NCBI RefSeq assembly: GCF_002943425.1
Contig: NZ_PTRA01000008.1
Location: 64,501 to 128,500, forward strand
DNA: 64,000 nt
Direction: 5' to 3'
Source: Siphonobacter curvatus
GTDB lineage: Bacteria > Bacteroidota > Bacteroidia > Cytophagales > Spirosomataceae
Numbering within the stretch: position 1 is the first letter of the stretch; the number at the start of each line of letters is the position of its first letter. Under the pieces are notes generated by a model. That model saw only the letters and a program-made list of their open reading frames with translations. It ran no database searches and was not told where the DNA came from. This document shows, piece by piece, positions 61,821-64,000 of this stretch. The position numbers were made by a program, and so were the translations under genes.

Positions 61821-63362
61821 ATGAATCGTACCGCATTTTTCGATCAGTTACCTACGCAAACCTTTGATGTTTGTATCATTGGCGGAGGAGCCACCGGAGC
61901 GGGCTGTGCTCTTGACGCTGCTTTACGGGGCCTCAGCGTGTGTCTGATTGAAAAAGAAGATTTCGCGGCTCAAACGTCCTCCAAATCTACAAAACTGATC
62001 CACGGCGGCGTTCGGTATCTCGAACAGGCCGTCAAGCAATTGAGTCCAGATCAGTTTCGAATGGTTCGTAAAGCCTTGCACGAACGGCGTACCCTCCTGC
62101 AGAATGCTCCGCACCTGACTAGATCCTTACCCTTACTGACGCCCTGCCGAAGCTGGCTGGAAGGCATGTATTACAGCATCGGGCTGAAAATATACGACTG
62201 GATGGCGGGTTCACGAAATATTCAGCCGAGCCGCTGGTTATCTAAAACACAGGTACTCGAACACGTTCCTCAGCTCCAAACCGAGCATTTACACAGTGCC
62301 GTCTTGTACTACGATGGTCAGCTGGACGATGCCCGTTTTGCCCTGGCGCTCATTAAATCGGCGGCAAAAGAAGGAGCGGTCGTACTCAACCATACCGAAG
62401 CTCTGGCTTTTGGCTATTCAAAATCCGGTAAAGTGCGGAAGCTGGAAGTAAAGGATACCCTTAACGGCCATACCTACGACATTCAGGCGAAGGTATTCGT
62501 GAATGCAACGGGGCCTTTTTCGGATCAGATCCGTACCATGGCCAATGCGAAGTCACGACCGCGTATCCGCGTGAGTCGGGGTTCTCATATTGTACTGGAA
62601 AAAAGCCACCTGCCGGGCAATACCGCTATTCTGGTGCCTAAAACCGACGATGGGCGGGTACTATTTCTCATTCCCTGGAAGGATCAGGTCCTAGTAGGTA
62701 CTACCGATCTGGAAGATGAACTGAGCGATACACCACGTCCGACGCTGGCGGAGGAGAAATACCTGATGAGTTACGTGAATCGGTATCTGAAGACACCCAT
62801 TACGGAAGCGGATATTCGAGCGGGTTTCACGGGGCAACGCCCCCTGATTGAAGCCATCTTTGCCAAGGATACGAAATCACTGGTACGCGATCATGAAGTA
62901 GAGGTAGATGATAAAACCAAGCTCATCAGTATTTTGGGCGGCAAATGGACGACCTATCGCCTCATGGCCAGCGATACGATCGACGCGGTTTGTGAGCAAT
63001 TGAAGGTGAAGAAGGACTGTTCCACCGAACAGTACCGGCTGGCGGGTGGTGAAGCCTATACACCCGATTTATTTCTGAAACTCCAGCAAACGTATGGTTT
63101 AACGGAAGAAGTGGCTCGGCATCTGGCCCGTACCTACGGAACCGAAGCAATGGATGTACTGGCCTTAACGCAGGAAAATCCGGATTGGAAACAACCGCTG
63201 GTGGCTCCGCACCCGTTTATTCAGGCCGAGGTAATCTTCGCCCGCAGACAGGAAATGGCCTGTACGCCCGAAGATCTCTTGTACCGTCGCCTGGGTCTGG
63301 GTTTAATTGATGCGGAAGCTACCCAACGCGTGTACCCATTGGTCGAACGGTTATTGCAATAA
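61821..63362 (+). CDS. glpD: FAD-dependent glycerol-3-phosphate dehydrogenase/oxidase
   Basis: A 513-aa flavoenzyme that oxidises glycerol-3-phosphate to DHAP and passes electrons to quinone. CIIGGGATGAGCALDAALRG (FAD motif) is at residues 18-37, STKLIHGGVRYLEQAVKQL and LIPWKDQVLVGTTDLEDEL follow, and the C-terminal DAO_C-like region ends the protein. It is a stand-alone gene; glpF/glpK are not visible here. A near-match promoter (AATCTTTG) is near 61750. Confidence 0.92.
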   Translation: MNRTAFFDQLPTQTFDVCIIGGGATGAGCALDAALRGLSVCLIEKEDFAAQTSSKSTKLIHGGVRYLEQAVKQLSPDQFRMVRKALHERRTLLQNAPHLTRSLPLLTPCRSWLEGMYYSIGLKIYDWMAGSRNIQPSRWLSKTQVLEHVPQLQTEHLHSAVLYYDGQLDDARFALALIKSAAKEGAVVLNHTEALAFGYSKSGKVRKLEVKDTLNGHTYDIQAKVFVNATGPFSDQIRTMANAKSRPRIRVSRGSHIVLEKSHLPGNTAILVPKTDDGRVLFLIPWKDQVLVGTTDLEDELSDTPRPTLAEEKYLMSYVNRYLKTPITEADIRAGFTGQRPLIEAIFAKDTKSLVRDHEVEVDDKTKLISILGGKWTTYRLMASDTIDAVCEQLKVKKDCSTEQYRLAGGEAYTPDLFLKLQQTYGLTEEVARHLARTYGTEAMDVLALTQENPDWKQPLVAPHPFIQAEVIFARRQEMACTPEDLLYRRLGLGLIDAEATQRVYPLVERLLQ

Positions 63363-63385
63363 AAAAGGCCCGAATCAATCGGGCC
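63361..63385 (-). terminator. Terminator of the DUF2795 gene
   Basis: GGCCCGA (63367-63373) pairs with TCGGGCC (63379-63385); on the minus strand it is followed by six T. It also lies just after glpD. Confidence 0.8.
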
Positions 63386-63412
63386 TAGTAATACCTATGG
63401 TTCAACAAAGAA

Positions 63413-63634
63413 TCAATATTCGTCTTCGTTGAAGAAGAAATCATCTTTTGTCGGATAATCCGGCCAGATTTCTTCAATGCTTTCGTAAGGTTGACCGTCG
63501 TCTTCGAGTTCTTGAAGGTTCTCAACTACTTCCAGCGGAGCACCCGTCCGAATGGCATAGTCAATAAGCTCGTCTTTCGTTGCAGGCCACGGAGCATCCT
63601 CCAGATAGGAAGCAAGTTCAAGGGTCCAGTACAT
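63413..63634 (-). CDS. DUF2795 domain protein
   Basis: A 73-aa acidic protein (MYWTLELASYLEDAPWPATKDELIDYAIRTGAPLEVVENLQELED). The family is widespread in Bacteroidota and of unknown function. AGGAGG lies 8 nt before the ATG, an unusually strong Shine-Dalgarno for this phylum, and TACTTTTG (minus, 63678-63685) is a TAnnTTTG promoter. It is expected to be a well-expressed small protein. Confidence 0.85.
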   Translation of the reverse strand: MYWTLELASYLEDAPWPATKDELIDYAIRTGAPLEVVENLQELEDDGQPYESIEEIWPDYPTKDDFFFNEDEY

Positions 63635-63677
63635 GCGTTTTCCCTCCTATGGAATAATGGGTTCAGAAAAATGACTG

Positions 63678-63685
63678 CAAAAGTA
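63678..63685 (-). promoter_or_regulatory. DUF2795 gene -7 promoter element
   Basis: Minus-strand TACTTTTG (TAnnTTTG), 43 nt before the ATG at 63634. No clear -33 box. Confidence 0.55.
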
Positions 63686-63815
63686 AGTCTTTTTTGCATT
63701 GCTTGGAGACTTACCGCTATTTTTCGCTTGAATAAAATAAAAAACGTTCCAAAAAAGATCGTTCTTTCGAAAAAAAATATAATTGATTTTAATTTTTACC
63801 CGTAATAATCTGACT

Positions 63816-64000
63816 ATGAGTGTATTGGAAGGTGGAATGGAACGTGTTTTAAGAAAGGTTGAAGTTTGTTCGTATTCACTGGAATCGTGTCTAGCGGCTG
63901 AAAAAGCCGGAGCTGACCGAATTGAGTTATGTGCTTCCCCTTTTGAGGGCGGAACGACCCCATCTTTGGGCGTAGTACAGGCTTCTCTAAAGCATGTTTC
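63816..64000 (+). CDS. cutC: Copper homeostasis protein CutC (3' end outside the window)
   Basis: Open from the ATG at 63816 to the window end with no stop. The translation reads KVEVCSYSLESCLAAEKAG, then ADRIELCASPFEGGTTPSLG, which is the CutC TIM-barrel N-terminus. CutC is a copper-linked protein of uncertain activity. An alternative start is the ATG at 63837. Confidence 0.85.
   Translation, partial: MSVLEGGMERVLRKVEVCSYSLESCLAAEKAGADRIELCASPFEGGTTPSLGVVQASLKHV

Noticed and set aside
1-64000. Mobile elements, prophage, CRISPR or toxin-antitoxin loci
   Set aside because: No transposase, integrase, direct-repeat array or complete toxin-antitoxin pair was recognised on either strand.

Overview
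The window looks like chromosomal DNA of a Bacteroidota bacterium, most likely of the order Cytophagales (Spirosoma/Siphonobacter-like). The clues are the TAnnTTTG -7 promoter elements, the scarcity of Shine-Dalgarno sequences, a PorP/SprF protein beside a very large protein with a type IX secretion (T9SS) type B sorting domain, malate:quinone oxidoreductase, DUF2795, many SpII lipoproteins and moderate GC (judged by eye). The genus cannot be fixed from this sequence alone. I see no insertion sequence, prophage, CRISPR array or rRNA. The one RNA gene is tRNA-Leu(CAG).

Left part (1-23.9 kb): end of a MORN-repeat protein, long-chain acyl-CoA synthetase, amino-acid permease, purB, then sbcD-sbcC-map. 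The gaps around and sequence inside sbcD-sbcC carry an unusual concentration of perfect DnaA boxes. Next, on the minus strand, come a secreted protein, tsaC/Sua5, a SIMPL-domain protein, folK, a ComM-like AAA protein whose Walker A lysine is replaced by glutamate, and a type IB topoisomerase. A two-gene cytochrome b/iron-sulfur unit (HdrE/HdrD-like) follows, then an NAD-binding reductase, nadD, rmuC, a 66-aa protein and prfA.

Middle (24-42 kb): secreted and lipoprotein genes, a C-terminal processing protease, a flippase, an ECF sigma factor with an overlapping 83-aa partner, nth, two consecutive rhomboid proteases, dxs behind a structured leader of about 135 nt, a sulfite-oxidase-like molybdoenzyme coupled to a chagasin-like protein, psd, and a lipoprotein/beta-propeller/outer-membrane-barrel cluster. 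A secreted M28 peptidase and tRNA-Leu close this part.

Right part (42-64 kb): mqo, lpd, porP/sprF divergent from a 971-aa T9SS type B protein, a GH16 glucanase, an SDR-uxuA pair for hexuronate catabolism, a Qnr-like pentapeptide-repeat protein, nrdB without nrdA, nagA, a tiny membrane protein, a GH43-like enzyme with F5/8C and Fn3 modules, comF broken by a frameshift, an AhpD-like protein, xth, DUF2085, glpD, DUF2795 and the start of cutC.

Most of this is housekeeping content plus glycan use and surface export. The points most worth a second look are the DnaA-box arrays around sbcDC, the dxs leader, the ComM Walker A change, the comF frameshift, the uncharacterised HdrED-like pair and the lipoprotein/propeller/barrel cluster. 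Several genes were given later starts than the longest open frame because the longer frame would begin inside a promoter, a terminator or a neighbouring gene.
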